Positions 17,613 to 25,973 of a DNA stretch of 64,000 bases are shown piece by piece (position 1 is the stretch's first letter; each line of letters starts with the position of its first letter). The notes beneath the pieces were generated by a model, which was not told the origin of the DNA, did no database searches, and saw nothing but the letters and a program-made list of their open reading frames with translations. The translations under genes were made by a program, and so were the position numbers. The stretch is from Pseudomonas piscis (lineage in GTDB: Bacteria > Pseudomonadota > Gammaproteobacteria > Pseudomonadales > Pseudomonadaceae): assembly GCF_009380155.1 (NCBI RefSeq), contig NZ_WHUV01000007.1, positions 62,001-126,000 of the forward strand, written 5' to 3'.

Positions 17613-18707
17613 GTGGCGCTCAACAGCATCGAAGAACTGGTCGAAGACATCCGCCAAGGCAAGATGGTCATCCTCATGGATGACGAAGACCGCGAGAACG
17701 AAGGCGACGTGATCATGGCCGCCGAGTGCTGCAAGGCCGAACACATCAACTTCATGGCCAAGCACGCCCGTGGCTTGATCTGCATGCCCATGAGCCGCGA
17801 GCGTTGCGAGCTGCTCAAGTTGCCATTGATGTCGCCACGCAACGGTAGCGGCTTCGGTACCAAGTTCACCGTGTCCATCGAGGCCACCGAAGGCGTGACC
17901 ACCGGCATCTCCGCTGCCGACCGCGCGCGCACCGTGCAAGCGGCGGCGGCCAAGGACGCCAAGGCCGAGGACATCGTCAGCCCGGGCCACATCTTCCCGC
18001 TGATGGCCCAGCCTGGCGGTACCCTGGCCCGCGCCGGCCACACCGAAGCGGCTTGCGACCTGGCGCGCATGGCCGGTTTCGAGCCTAGCGGGGTGATCTG
18101 CGAAGTGATGAACGACGACGGCACCATGTCCCGTCGCGCCGAACTGGAAGCCTTCGCCGCCGAGCACGACATCAAGATCGGCACCATCGCCGACCTGATC
18201 CACTATCGGATGATCCACGAACGTACCGTTCAGCGGATTGCCGAGCAGCCCCTGGACAGCGAACTGGGCCAGTTCAACCTGGTGACCTATCGTGATTCCG
18301 TGGAGGGCGACGTGCACATGGCCCTGACCCTGGGCGAGATCTGCGCCGAACAGCCGACCCTGGTGCGGGTGCATAACATGGATCCGCTGCGCGACCTGCT
18401 GATGGTCAAGCAGCCCGGGCGCTGGAGCCTGCGGGCGGCCATGGCCACCGTGGCCGAGGCCGGTAGCGGCGTGGTGCTGCTGCTGGGCCATCCGCTGGAT
18501 GGCGACGAGCTGCTGGCGCATATCCGCGAGACCGCCGAGCGCCAGCCGGTGAAGAAACAACCGACCACCTACAGCATCGTCGGTGCCGGTTCGCAGATCC
18601 TGCGTGACCTGGGCGTGCGCAAGATGCGCCTGATGAGTGCGCCGATGAAGTTCAACGCGATATCCGGTTTCGACCTGGAAGTTGTAGAATACGTGCCCTC
18701 CGAATAA
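17613..18707 (+). CDS. ribBA: RibBA-type DHBP synthase with degenerate GCH II domain
   Basis: A 364-residue protein. Residues 1-200 are 3,4-dihydroxy-2-butanone-4-phosphate synthase, which makes the four-carbon unit from ribulose 5-phosphate: acidic loop DDEDRENEGD at 23-32, RNGSGFGTKFTVSIEA and AGHTEAACDLARMAG. The C-terminal GTP cyclohydrolase II-like domain (from LGQFNLVTYRD) lacks the three zinc cysteines present in the separate RibA at 22136; only one Cys (EICAEQ) is left, so this half is probably not a cyclohydrolase. The GTG at 17613 follows a GGGGGG ribosome binding site and gives the family start MALNSIEELV; a TTG at 17592 is less likely. No FMN riboswitch fits in the 31-bp gap. Confidence 0.9.
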   Translation: MALNSIEELVEDIRQGKMVILMDDEDRENEGDVIMAAECCKAEHINFMAKHARGLICMPMSRERCELLKLPLMSPRNGSGFGTKFTVSIEATEGVTTGISAADRARTVQAAAAKDAKAEDIVSPGHIFPLMAQPGGTLARAGHTEAACDLARMAGFEPSGVICEVMNDDGTMSRRAELEAFAAEHDIKIGTIADLIHYRMIHERTVQRIAEQPLDSELGQFNLVTYRDSVEGDVHMALTLGEICAEQPTLVRVHNMDPLRDLLMVKQPGRWSLRAAMATVAEAGSGVVLLLGHPLDGDELLAHIRETAERQPVKKQPTTYSIVGAGSQILRDLGVRKMRLMSAPMKFNAISGFDLEVVEYVPSE

Positions 18708-18753
18708 AAGCCGGTCGTTGCCAGCTTGAAATTCGCGGTTCAAACATCACTCA

Positions 18754-18786
18754 GGAGCGTGTACTAGACACGCTCCAGCTCTTTAA
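18754..18786 (+). promoter_or_regulatory. Hairpin plus boxA-like element overlapping the ribH ribosome binding site
   Basis: In the 91-bp gap before ribH, a perfect 9-bp stem with 5-nt loop (18754-18776) is followed by GCTCTTTAA at 18778-18786, which equals the core of the rrn antitermination boxA. The element runs directly into the purine-rich AAGAGA at 18785-18790 that serves as the ribosome binding site for ribH (ATG 18799). NusB, encoded by the next gene, is the boxA-binding protein. The hairpin-then-boxA order recalls rrn leaders. Confidence 0.45.
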
Positions 18787-18798
18787 GAGATTTGTCGA

Positions 18799-19275
18799 AT
18801 GACCCTGAAGACCATCGAAGGTACCTTCATCGCCCCTAAAGGCCGCTATGCCCTGGTGGTCGGCCGCTTCAACAGCTTCGTCGTCGAAAGCCTGGTCAGC
18901 GGCGCGGTTGACGCCCTGGTCCGCCACGGCGTGAGCGAAAGCGACATCACCATCATCCGCGCGCCTGGCGCCTTCGAGATTCCCCTGGTGACCCAGAAGG
19001 TCGCGCAGAAGGGCGAGTACGCGGCGATCATCGCCCTGGGCGCGGTCATTCGTGGCGGCACCCCGCACTTCGAATACGTGGCTGGCGAATGCACCAAGGG
19101 CCTGGCCCAGGTGTCCATGGAGTTCGGCGTACCAGTGGCCTTCGGCGTACTGACTGTCGACTCGATCGAACAAGCCATCGAGCGTTCCGGCACCAAGGCC
19201 GGCAACAAAGGGGCTGAAGCTGCCTTGTCCGCCCTGGAAATGGTCAGCCTGCTGGCGCAGTTGGAGGCCAAGTGA
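18799..19275 (+). CDS. ribH: 6,7-dimethyl-8-ribityllumazine synthase
   Basis: A 158-residue lumazine synthase, which joins the pyrimidine from RibD with the RibB product; these enzymes form 60-mer or decamer shells. Motifs are [15 protein letters not shown] near the N-terminus, [10 protein letters not shown], the [15 protein letters not shown] segment with the catalytic His, and [11 protein letters not shown]. Its stop overlaps the nusB start by 4 bp (GTGA), coupling riboflavin synthesis to NusB as in enteric bacteria. The leader contains the boxA-like element described separately. Confidence 0.95.
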   Translation: MTLKTIEGTFIAPKGRYALVVGRFNSFVVESLVSGAVDALVRHGVSESDITIIRAPGAFEIPLVTQKVAQKGEYAAIIALGAVIRGGTPHFEYVAGECTKGLAQVSMEFGVPVAFGVLTVDSIEQAIERSGTKAGNKGAEAALSALEMVSLLAQLEAK

Positions 19276-19772
19276 TTAGCGACGATAGCGATCGTTTCAA
19301 CCCGCGCGATCCCAAGCCTGCCAACGCCGGCAAGCCATCCAAGAGCGCCAAGCGTCGCGAAGCCCGCCAGCTCGCGACCCAGGCGCTGTACCAATGGCAC
19401 ATGGCCAAGCACTCGCTGAACGAGATCGAAGCGCAGTTCCGGGTCGACAACGATTTCACCGACATCGACGGTGCTTACTTCCGGGAGATTCTGCACGGAG
19501 TCCCGGCCAGCAAGAACGAGATCGACAACGCCCTCGTACCTTGCCTGGACCTGGCCATCGACGAGCTGGACCCTGTGGAGCTGGCGGTCCTGCGCCTGTC
19601 CACCTGGGAGCTGCTCAAGCGTGTCGACGTGCCGTACCGCGTGGTGATCAACGAGGGTATCGAGTTGGCCAAGGTCTTCGGCTCCACCGATGGCCACAAG
19701 TTCGTCAACGGCGTCCTCGACAAGCTGGCCCCACGCCTGCGTGCAGCAGAAGTGAAGGCGTTCAAGCGCTGA
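19272..19772 (+). CDS. nusB: Transcription antitermination factor NusB
   Basis: A 166-residue all-helical RNA-binding protein that, with NusE (S10), binds boxA in rRNA leaders and prevents premature termination. The charged leader of about 20 residues ([25 protein letters not shown], here split: Pro/Lys-rich) precedes the typical [17 protein letters not shown]. The core includes [19 protein letters not shown] and the closing helix with [17 protein letters not shown] and [14 protein letters not shown] start overlaps the ribH stop. thiL follows after 18 bp. Confidence 0.95.
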   Translation: MISDDSDRFNPRDPKPANAGKPSKSAKRREARQLATQALYQWHMAKHSLNEIEAQFRVDNDFTDIDGAYFREILHGVPASKNEIDNALVPCLDLAIDELDPVELAVLRLSTWELLKRVDVPYRVVINEGIELAKVFGSTDGHKFVNGVLDKLAPRLRAAEVKAFKR

Positions 19773-19790
19773 TCCGCGCTTGCAGCTGCC

Positions 19791-20756
19791 ATGGGCGAGT
19801 TTGAACTGATCCGTAACTTCTTCGCTGCCGCGCCTTGTGCGCAGGGCGGCGAGGGCGTTGCCCTGGGGATCGGCGATGACTGTGCCCTGCTGGCGGTTGC
19901 TCCTGGCGAGCAGTTGGCGATTTCCACCGACACCCTGGTGGCGGGCGTGCATTTCGCCGATCCCTGCGAGCCGTTTCTTCTTGGCCAACGCTCCCTGGCG
20001 GTGGCCGTCAGCGACCTGGCCGCCATGGGCGCCACGCCGCTGGCCTTCACCCTTGCCCTGACCCTGCCGACGGTGAGCGCCGACTGGCTCGCGGCCTATG
20101 CTCGTGGCCTGAATGCCATGGCCCAGGATTGCGCCGTGCGCCTGATCGGTGGCGACACCACCCGCGGCCCACTGACCCTGACCGTCACCGTATTCGGTCG
20201 CGTGCCCGCGGGCCAGGCCCTGACCCGCAGCGGTGCCCGGCCCGGCGACTTGCTGTGTGTCGGCGGCCCGCTGGGCAATGCCGCCGGCGCCTTGCCACTG
20301 GTGCTGGGCCAGCGCCGTGCCGAGCCCGAGGTGGCCGATCCGCTGCTGGCTCACTATTGGTCGCCGCAGCCACAACTGGCCCTGGGCCAGGCCCTGCGCG
20401 GCAAGGCCACGGCGGCCCTGGACATCTCCGATGGGCTGCTCGCCGATTGTGGGCATATCGCCGCCGCCTCCGCAGTGAGGTTGCAGGTGGAGTTGGAGAA
20501 GCTGCCCCTGTCCAGGCCCCTGGTTGACTTTCTCGGCCTTGAGGGCGCGCGCGCCGCGGCCTTGAGTGGCGGCGACGACTATGTGCTGGCCTTCACCTTG
20601 CCTGCCGCAGAGCTGGCACCGCTGCAGGCAGCCGGCTGGCCGCTGCAGGTGGTGGGGCAGGTGGTGGCCGGGCAGGGCGTGGCGCTGCTGGATGCCGGCG
20701 GGCAGGACATCACCCCGGGCATCCGGGGCTACCAACACTTTCCGGAGACACCGTGA
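19791..20756 (+). CDS. thiL: Thiamine-monophosphate kinase
   Basis: A 321-residue PurM/ThiL-fold kinase that phosphorylates thiamine monophosphate to the active diphosphate. N-terminal GEFELIRNFF, the metal/ATP motif GIGDDCALL, STDTLVAGVHF, the VSDLAAMGA segment and IGGDTTRGPL are all present, as is the late DISDGLLAD. Normal length. It follows nusB by 18 bp and overlaps pgpA by 4 bp (GTGA), continuing the operon. Confidence 0.95.
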   Translation: MGEFELIRNFFAAAPCAQGGEGVALGIGDDCALLAVAPGEQLAISTDTLVAGVHFADPCEPFLLGQRSLAVAVSDLAAMGATPLAFTLALTLPTVSADWLAAYARGLNAMAQDCAVRLIGGDTTRGPLTLTVTVFGRVPAGQALTRSGARPGDLLCVGGPLGNAAGALPLVLGQRRAEPEVADPLLAHYWSPQPQLALGQALRGKATAALDISDGLLADCGHIAAASAVRLQVELEKLPLSRPLVDFLGLEGARAAALSGGDDYVLAFTLPAAELAPLQAAGWPLQVVGQVVAGQGVALLDAGGQDITPGIRGYQHFPETP

Positions 20757-21256
20757 CAGATCATCCCAAGCAGGTCCCGGCGGAATTCGTACCGCCGTCG
20801 GTCTGGCGCAATCCCTGGCACTTCCTCGCCTTCGGTTTCGGTTCGGGCACCATGCCCAAGGCCCCGGGCACCTGGGGTTCGCTGGTTGCGCTACCCTTTA
20901 TCCCGTTGTGGCAGATGCTGCCGGACTGGGGCTACTGGCTGATGCTCGGTGTCACCATGCTGTTCGGCTTCTGGCTCTGCGGCAAGGTGGCCGACGACCT
21001 GCGTGTGCATGACCACGAGGGCATCGTCTGGGACGAAATGGTCGGCATGTGGATCACCCTGTGGCTGGTGCCCGAAGGCTGGCAATGGCTGCTGGCGGGG
21101 TTCCTGATGTTCCGCTTCTTCGACATCCTCAAGCCCTGGCCGATTCGCTGGGTCGACCGGCATGTCCACGGCGGCGTCGGCATCATGCTCGATGATATCC
21201 TGGCCGGCGTGTTCGCCTGGCTGGCGATGCAGGGGTTGGTGTGGTGCTTGGGCTGA
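20753..21256 (+). CDS. pgpA: Phosphatidylglycerophosphatase A
   Basis: A 167-residue inner-membrane phosphatase that dephosphorylates phosphatidylglycerol phosphate. Near the N-terminus it has the family GFGSGTMPKAPGTWGSL, and the acidic HDHEGIVWDEMVGMW is the likely metal/catalytic site; a FFDILKPWPIRWVDR motif and a closing DDILAGV follow. Three to four hydrophobic segments are visible. GTG start overlaps the thiL stop. Confidence 0.95.
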   Translation: MTDHPKQVPAEFVPPSVWRNPWHFLAFGFGSGTMPKAPGTWGSLVALPFIPLWQMLPDWGYWLMLGVTMLFGFWLCGKVADDLRVHDHEGIVWDEMVGMWITLWLVPEGWQWLLAGFLMFRFFDILKPWPIRWVDRHVHGGVGIMLDDILAGVFAWLAMQGLVWCLG

Positions 21257-21266
21257 GGGGCAAGGC

Positions 21267-22022
21267 ATGGGTGTCTGTCGCGCGCTGCTGGTCGTACTGG
21301 TTGTCTGTAGCTGTGATGCCTTGGCCGGCGAGCCTTCCGTAGCGCCGGGGTTCATCCGGATCGCCAGCGAAGAGTGGAGCCAGTACAGCGAGGCCGATGG
21401 CCAGGGACTGTCCTGGGACATCCTGCGGGAGGTGTTCGAGCCCCAGGGAGTGGCGGTGGAACGCCACAGCATGCCCTATACCCGTTCGGTCGGGCTGGTG
21501 CAGCGTGGCGAGGTGGATGCCCAGGCCGGCGCCTATCGCAACGAGTCCCCGGGTGTGCTCTATCCGCGCTGGAACTACGACAATGACCACGTCTATGCCT
21601 TGGGCCTGGCCAGCAGTCCCGAGCTGACCCTGGCGAGCCTGGGCAACTACCGGCTGGTCTGGGTGCGCGGCTACAAGTACGAGGACTACCTGCCCAATGT
21701 CCGTCGCTACAACGAGATCCGCCGCCGGGTCGGCATCCTGCCGATGCTGCTCTACGGCCGTGCCGACTACTACATCGACGGCCAGACCGAGGTCGAGTAT
21801 GTGCTCGGGCAGGCCGAGGATCCGAGCCGCTTCAGGTGCTCGCACCTGGCGGAGCTGCCGTTGTACCTGGGGTTCGCCGACACGCCCCGGGGCCGCGCCC
21901 TGCTGGCCCTGTACGACCAGCGCATGGAGCAGTTGGTGAAGAGTGGCGGCTTGCGGCCCATCTTCCAGCACTGGAAGCAGCCTTATCCCTTTGATGGAAA
22001 CGCGCGGCCGGCGGTCCGTTGA
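21267..22022 (+). CDS. Periplasmic solute-binding protein (PBPb/amino-acid type)
   Basis: A 251-residue exported protein with a short signal sequence ending in ALAG. The mature part is a single SBP_bac_3-type domain: FIRIASEEWSQYSEADGQGLSWDILREVFEPQG, then YTRSVGLVQRGEVDAQAG, a hinge and LVWVRGYKYEDYLP, closing with LYLGFADTPRGRALLALYDQRMEQLVKSG. No permease or ATPase is adjacent, so it may act with a distant transporter or as an orphan sensor-type binding protein; ligand unknown. ATG 21267 follows pgpA by 10 bp, so it probably shares the transcript. Confidence 0.75.
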   Translation: MGVCRALLVVLVVCSCDALAGEPSVAPGFIRIASEEWSQYSEADGQGLSWDILREVFEPQGVAVERHSMPYTRSVGLVQRGEVDAQAGAYRNESPGVLYPRWNYDNDHVYALGLASSPELTLASLGNYRLVWVRGYKYEDYLPNVRRYNEIRRRVGILPMLLYGRADYYIDGQTEVEYVLGQAEDPSRFRCSHLAELPLYLGFADTPRGRALLALYDQRMEQLVKSGGLRPIFQHWKQPYPFDGNARPAVR

Positions 22023-22079
22023 TCAAACTTATCGATCTTTATCCACGATAATTCAGCCTAAGCGCCCAGTGGAGGCTGC

Positions 22080-22088
22080 TGTTACAAT
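22080..22088 (+). promoter_or_regulatory. Extended -10 promoter candidate for ribA
   Basis: TGTTACAAT gives an extended -10 (TGN plus TACAAT, 5 of 6 to TATAAT) 47 bp before the ribA GTG, in the 113-bp gap that separates ribA from the upstream cluster. No good -35 lies at the right distance, as is usual for extended -10 promoters. Confidence 0.45.
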
Positions 22089-22135
22089 GCCGCCTCTGCG
22101 AATCTCCAGTCCCCATACAGATCAGGAGCACAACA

Positions 22136-22753
22136 GTGCCCGTTGTTTTTGTTGCCGCTTCCAAGCTGCCCACCCCCTTTGCGCAATTCACCATGCACGG
22201 TTTCCTCGACGAAGCCACCGGTCGCGAGCACGTGGTGCTCAGCCTGGGCGATATCGCCGACGGCGCGCCGGTGCTCGGTCGCCTGCACTCCGAATGCCTG
22301 ACCGGCGATGCCCTGTTCAGCCAGCGTTGCGACTGCGGCTCGCAGCTCGAAGCCGCCTTGCGGGCGATTGCCCGTGAAGGTCGCGGGGTACTGCTGTACC
22401 TGCGCCAGGAAGGTCGCGGCATCGGCCTGCTGAACAAGATCCGCGCCTATGAGCTGCAGGACGGCGGTGCCGATACCGTGGAGGCCAACGAGCGCCTGGG
22501 GTTCGCCGCCGACCAGCGCGACTACGCCATGTGCCTGCCGATGCTCGAGCATCTGGGCGTCAAGGCCCTGCGCCTGATGACCAACAACCCGCGCAAGGTC
22601 AAGGCCCTGACCGAGATGGGCATCCAGGTCGCCGAGCGCGTGCCGCTGCACACCGGCCACAACCCGCACAACAAGCTGTACCTGGCGACCAAGGCCAGCA
22701 AGCTCGACCATATGATGGGCAACGAGCACCAGGGCGAGGTCGACCGCGCGTGA
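22136..22753 (+). CDS. ribA: GTP cyclohydrolase II
   Basis: A 205-residue enzyme that opens GTP to the first riboflavin precursor, releasing formate and pyrophosphate. The zinc ligands Cys54, Cys65 and Cys67 ([18 protein letters not shown]) sit at the same numbers as in E. coli Rib[32 protein letters not shown] and [11 protein letters not shown] complete the family signatures. GTG 22136 with CAGGAG upstream is the start. This is the only intact cyclohydrolase II in the window, consistent with the degenerate domain in RibBA. It overlaps the next gene by 4 bp. Confidence 0.95.
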   Translation: MPVVFVAASKLPTPFAQFTMHGFLDEATGREHVVLSLGDIADGAPVLGRLHSECLTGDALFSQRCDCGSQLEAALRAIAREGRGVLLYLRQEGRGIGLLNKIRAYELQDGGADTVEANERLGFAADQRDYAMCLPMLEHLGVKALRLMTNNPRKVKALTEMGIQVAERVPLHTGHNPHNKLYLATKASKLDHMMGNEHQGEVDRA

Positions 22754-23169
22754 CCCGGGGCCAAGTGAGACGCCGCCTGGCCGTCAGCTGGTGGCAATAC
22801 CTGGCGTTGGCGCTGCTGCCGCTGTTCGTGCTCAACGCTGTATTTGGCCAGGGCGAGCCGATCCTGCCGGTGCTGGCGATGCCGTTCTTCATCGCCGGGG
22901 TGGCGTCGATGTTCGTCAGCCTGCGCTTTTTCGGCGTCTACAAGCACGGCTTGATCGCCACCCAGAAAGCCCTCGATACCCCGGAAGAACCAGCGGCCTG
23001 GATCGATCTGGCGGCGCGGCGGCGCACGGCCTTGCTGGTGGCGGCATTGCCGGCCTGGATCGGTGCCCTGGCGGTATTTGTGGGCCTTGAAGCCGTGCCG
23101 CTGATGCTCCTGGCCTTGTCCACGGCGGTGTTGTTCTACCTCTACCGCATCCCGCGCCAGCTCGGTTGA
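22750..23169 (+). CDS. Small inner-membrane protein, unknown function
   Basis: A 139-residue protein with four hydrophobic segments in two pairs: [17 protein letters not shown] and [18 protein letters not shown], then a cytoplasmic-looking loop ([23 protein letters not shown]), then [19 protein letters not shown] and [18 protein letters not shown] do not recognise a named family. GTG 22750 overlaps the ribA stop (GTGA); GTG 22765 is an alternative start. It is followed with a 1-bp overlap (TGATG) by the B12-binding protein gene, so all three are co-transcribed. I recall a homologue in the same position in P. aeruginosa (PA4046). Confidence 0.7.
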   Translation: MTRGQVRRRLAVSWWQYLALALLPLFVLNAVFGQGEPILPVLAMPFFIAGVASMFVSLRFFGVYKHGLIATQKALDTPEEPAAWIDLAARRRTALLVAALPAWIGALAVFVGLEAVPLMLLALSTAVLFYLYRIPRQLG

Positions 23170-23966
23170 TGCAGCGTTGGCTGGTCGTCTTGCTGCTGGT
23201 TCTGTGCGGCCAGGCGCTGGCCGTCGAGCGGGTCGTCAGCCTGGCGCCATCGCTCTCGGAAATCGTCGTCGAACTGGGCGCCGCCGATCTGCTGGTGGGC
23301 GTGCTGGATGCCGGCGAGCGCCCGGCGCCACTCAAGGATCTGCCTTCGGTAGGGCGCTACGGCCAGCTGGACATCGAACGCTTGCTGAGCCTGCGGCCGG
23401 ACTTGCTGCTGCTCTGGCCGGGCAGTGTCGGCCCGGCCCAGAAGGAGCAATTGGCGCGCCTGGGTATTCCCACCCTGGTTGCCGAACCCCATGACCTTGC
23501 GCAACTGACCGCCCAGATCGCCGAGATCGGCCAGCGCCTGGGGCGAGCGCAAGCCGGCCAGGTATTGGCGGCCCAGTTGGACCAGCAGCTTGCGCAACTG
23601 CGCCAGCGCTATCGCCGCGAGTCACCCCTACCGGTGTTCTACCAGGTCTGGGATCGTCCGCTGTACACGGTGGGTGGTGGCCAGATCATCAGCGACGCCC
23701 TGGCGGTCTGCGGGGCGCGCAATGTATTTGCCGATCAACCGCTGCCGGCGCCCCAGGTCAGTATCGAGGCGGTGCTGCAGCGCAACCCGCAGGCGATCCT
23801 GGCTACGGCCCAGGGGCAATTGGATGCCTGGAAGGCCTGGCCGCAGATCGCTGCGGTCGAGCAGGGGCGCTTGTTGCTGGTGACGGACAAGGGCCTGGAG
23901 CGGCCCAGCGGGCAGATGGTCGGCGCAGTGGCCAAGCTGTGCGGCTTGATTGCACCCGAGCGCTGA
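23169..23966 (+). CDS. btuF: BtuF-like cobalamin-binding periplasmic protein
   Basis: A 265-residue exported helical-backbone (cluster A) binding protein. The signal peptide ends ALAVE; then come RVVSLAPSLSEIVVELGAADLLVGV, the long linking helix, and a C-terminal lobe with WPQIAAVEQGRLLLV. This matches BtuF, which carries vitamin B12 to BtuCD. No btuC or btuD is nearby; the outer-membrane receptor gene btuB lies immediately downstream in convergent orientation (7-bp gap), strengthening the B12 assignment over heme or iron-siderophore binding. The ATG at 23169 overlaps the upstream stop. Confidence 0.75.
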   Translation: MQRWLVVLLLVLCGQALAVERVVSLAPSLSEIVVELGAADLLVGVLDAGERPAPLKDLPSVGRYGQLDIERLLSLRPDLLLLWPGSVGPAQKEQLARLGIPTLVAEPHDLAQLTAQIAEIGQRLGRAQAGQVLAAQLDQQLAQLRQRYRRESPLPVFYQVWDRPLYTVGGGQIISDALAVCGARNVFADQPLPAPQVSIEAVLQRNPQAILATAQGQLDAWKAWPQIAAVEQGRLLLVTDKGLERPSGQMVGAVAKLCGLIAPER

Positions 23967-23973
23967 GCAAGCT

Positions 23974-25866
23974 TTACAGCTCAGGGGTCCAGGTCACGCC
24001 GAGCATCCAAGTCCGGCCTTCTTCGCGGTAGCCATAGTTACTGCCCTGGTAGCTGTAGAGCGCCCGTGAGTAGGACTTGTCGAAGACATTGTCGAGCTTC
24101 AGGTCCAGCTTGAGCTCCCGGTTGACTGCCCAACTGCTGCGCAGGCCGAACAAGCCATAGCCGCCAAGCCGTGCCTGCTTCTGTTCGAAGCGATTTTCAC
24201 GGCTGCTGCTCACCAGTTGCCAGCTGGCGCCGAATGCCAGCCGCTCGAACTGACGGTCCAGATCCAGGTTCAGGGTGCGCTTGGCCCGGCGTGCTAGTTG
24301 TTCTCCGCTCTGGCGATTGCGTGGATCGATGATGGCGACGCCTGCGCTGGTCTGCCAGCCGAACCATTCCTGTTTCAGGGCCGTTTCCAGGCCATTGATC
24401 CGTGCCGAACCGATATTTTCTGGTCGCCGTGCACTGGTGTTGTAGATGATCGCGTCCTTGAGATCGATGCGATAAAGAGAAGCTTCCAGGCGGCTATCTG
24501 GGGTCAGTTGGCTACGCCACTGCAGTTCATAGCTCTTGGAGTGTTCTGGCTTGAGCTGTGGGTTGCTGCTGTTTGGGTAATACAGATCCGTGAAGGTCGG
24601 AGCCCGAAAGCCTTCGCTGTAGGACAACAGCAGGTCGTTGTCCGGGTTCACCGGCACGGTGAGGCTTCCGCTCCAGGTGTTCTGGCTGCCGAATTGCTGG
24701 TTACGGTCGTGGCGCAGGCCCAACTCCGTGGAGAAGTTGTCGCCACGGAAGCGGTGCTGGATGAACGCTGCACGATTCCAGCGGCTGTCCTCGCCGTAGG
24801 CCGCGCTGGTATTGAGCCGATCCTCATACCAATCGGCGCCGAGGATCAGGCTGTTGCGTTCGTCCAGACTCAGGTCGTTCTGCCAGTTCAGCGAGTCGCG
24901 ATAGGTATTGAAGGTGCTGCGTTCCACGGTGAGCTTGTCGCGCTTGGCGTCACGATTCTCGGCATGGCCCAGTTCCAGGCGTGACTTCCAGCTGTCGTTG
25001 AGACGGGCGTCGATGAAGCTGCTGATGCTGCTGACCGTGAAATCGGTATAGGGCTGCTGTTGATAGGTATTGTTAGTGGCCATGTCGAAATAGCCGAAAG
25101 GGCTGTCGTACTGGCTGCGACCACGGTTATCCAGCAGGTTCAGCCCCACTTCCAGATCGTCGTCGAAGGCATGGCTCAAACTCAGGCTCAACGACTGGTT
25201 CCGATAGGCGTCATGGTCGTCGTCGCTGGGGTAGGACTCCCGGGTCGAATCGATCCCGGCGGTTTCATCCAGGCTGGCACCGAGGCTGAAGCGGGTCTGC
25301 TGGTCGCCGCCGGATAGCCCCAGGCTGCGTTGCCAGGTCTGGTTGCTGCCAAAGCCCAGGTGCATCCTGCCTTGCAGTCCCTGCTCGGTACCGCGCCGGG
25401 TGAAGATCTGGATCACCCCGCCAATGGCGTCGCTGCCGTAGATCGCCGAGCGTGAGCCGCGCAGCACTTCTACGCGTTCGATCTGCTCGACATTGATGAA
25501 TTGCAGGTTGCTGTCACCGCTGGAGGAGCTACCGATGCGTTGGCCATCCACCAGGACCAGGCTCTGGGACGAATTGGTGCCGCGGATGTAAACACCTGGC
25601 AGGCTCGAGCGGCCACCCGTCTGAGCAACCTGCACCCCGGGAACCCGTTGCAGCAGGTCGGTCAGGCTGGTGGGTTGCAGGCGATCGATATCGTCCCGGG
25701 TGAACACCGTGTTCGCCGCGCTGCTGTCGTTGCGCGCCTGTACCTGGCGGTTGGCGCTGATCAGGGTGTCCGGCAGTTTCAGGGCCTGATCGCGCTCGGA
25801 GGTGTCGGCCAGCAGTTCGCCACCGGACAGCAGGAACAGGGGCAGGGCAAGGCGGGAGAGTTTCAT
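23974..25866 (-). CDS. btuB: TonB-dependent vitamin B12 receptor BtuB
   Basis: A 630-residue outer-membrane receptor with a signal peptide, a TonB-box-like stretch near DTLISANRQV, and a plug domain (about residues 40-155) with VPGVQVAQTGGRSSLPGVYIRGTNSSQSLVLVDGQRIGSS and VEVLRGSRSAIYGSDAIGGVIQIFT. A 22-strand barrel ends with Leu after LGVTWTP. The short length and the plug phrasing fit BtuB rather than siderophore receptors. ATG 25866 follows an AAGGAG. It is 107 bp after dxs on the same strand with a hairpin between. I see no B12 box or cobalamin riboswitch in that gap, unlike E. coli btuB. Confidence 0.85.
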   Translation of the reverse strand: MKLSRLALPLFLLSGGELLADTSERDQALKLPDTLISANRQVQARNDSSAANTVFTRDDIDRLQPTSLTDLLQRVPGVQVAQTGGRSSLPGVYIRGTNSSQSLVLVDGQRIGSSSSGDSNLQFINVEQIERVEVLRGSRSAIYGSDAIGGVIQIFTRRGTEQGLQGRMHLGFGSNQTWQRSLGLSGGDQQTRFSLGASLDETAGIDSTRESYPSDDDHDAYRNQSLSLSLSHAFDDDLEVGLNLLDNRGRSQYDSPFGYFDMATNNTYQQQPYTDFTVSSISSFIDARLNDSWKSRLELGHAENRDAKRDKLTVERSTFNTYRDSLNWQNDLSLDERNSLILGADWYEDRLNTSAAYGEDSRWNRAAFIQHRFRGDNFSTELGLRHDRNQQFGSQNTWSGSLTVPVNPDNDLLLSYSEGFRAPTFTDLYYPNSSNPQLKPEHSKSYELQWRSQLTPDSRLEASLYRIDLKDAIIYNTSARRPENIGSARINGLETALKQEWFGWQTSAGVAIIDPRNRQSGEQLARRAKRTLNLDLDRQFERLAFGASWQLVSSSRENRFEQKQARLGGYGLFGLRSSWAVNRELKLDLKLDNVFDKSYSRALYSYQGSNYGYREEGRTWMLGVTWTPEL

Positions 25867-25934
25867 GGCTGCTCCTTTTCGCACGGCGCGGGTTCGGCCG
25901 CAGGAGGTGATGGGCCGTGGATGGGGAGAAGCTG

Positions 25935-25953
25935 GCGCCCGCGTGGCGGGCGC
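25935..25953 (-). terminator. Hairpin between dxs and btuB
   Basis: A perfect 8-bp GC stem (GCGCCCGC / GCGGGCGC) with a 3-nt loop lies 20 bp after the dxs stop. No T run follows, so it is an attenuator or weak terminator at best. Confidence 0.45.
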
Positions 25954-25973
25954 TCAGCATGGGGCGCTACAGC

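Noticed and set aside
25867-25973. Cobalamin riboswitch upstream of btuB
   Set aside because: The gap to dxs is 107 bp, shorter than the element, and no B12-box (AGCCAGGAGACCTGCC-like) sequence is present; only a GC hairpin is seen.
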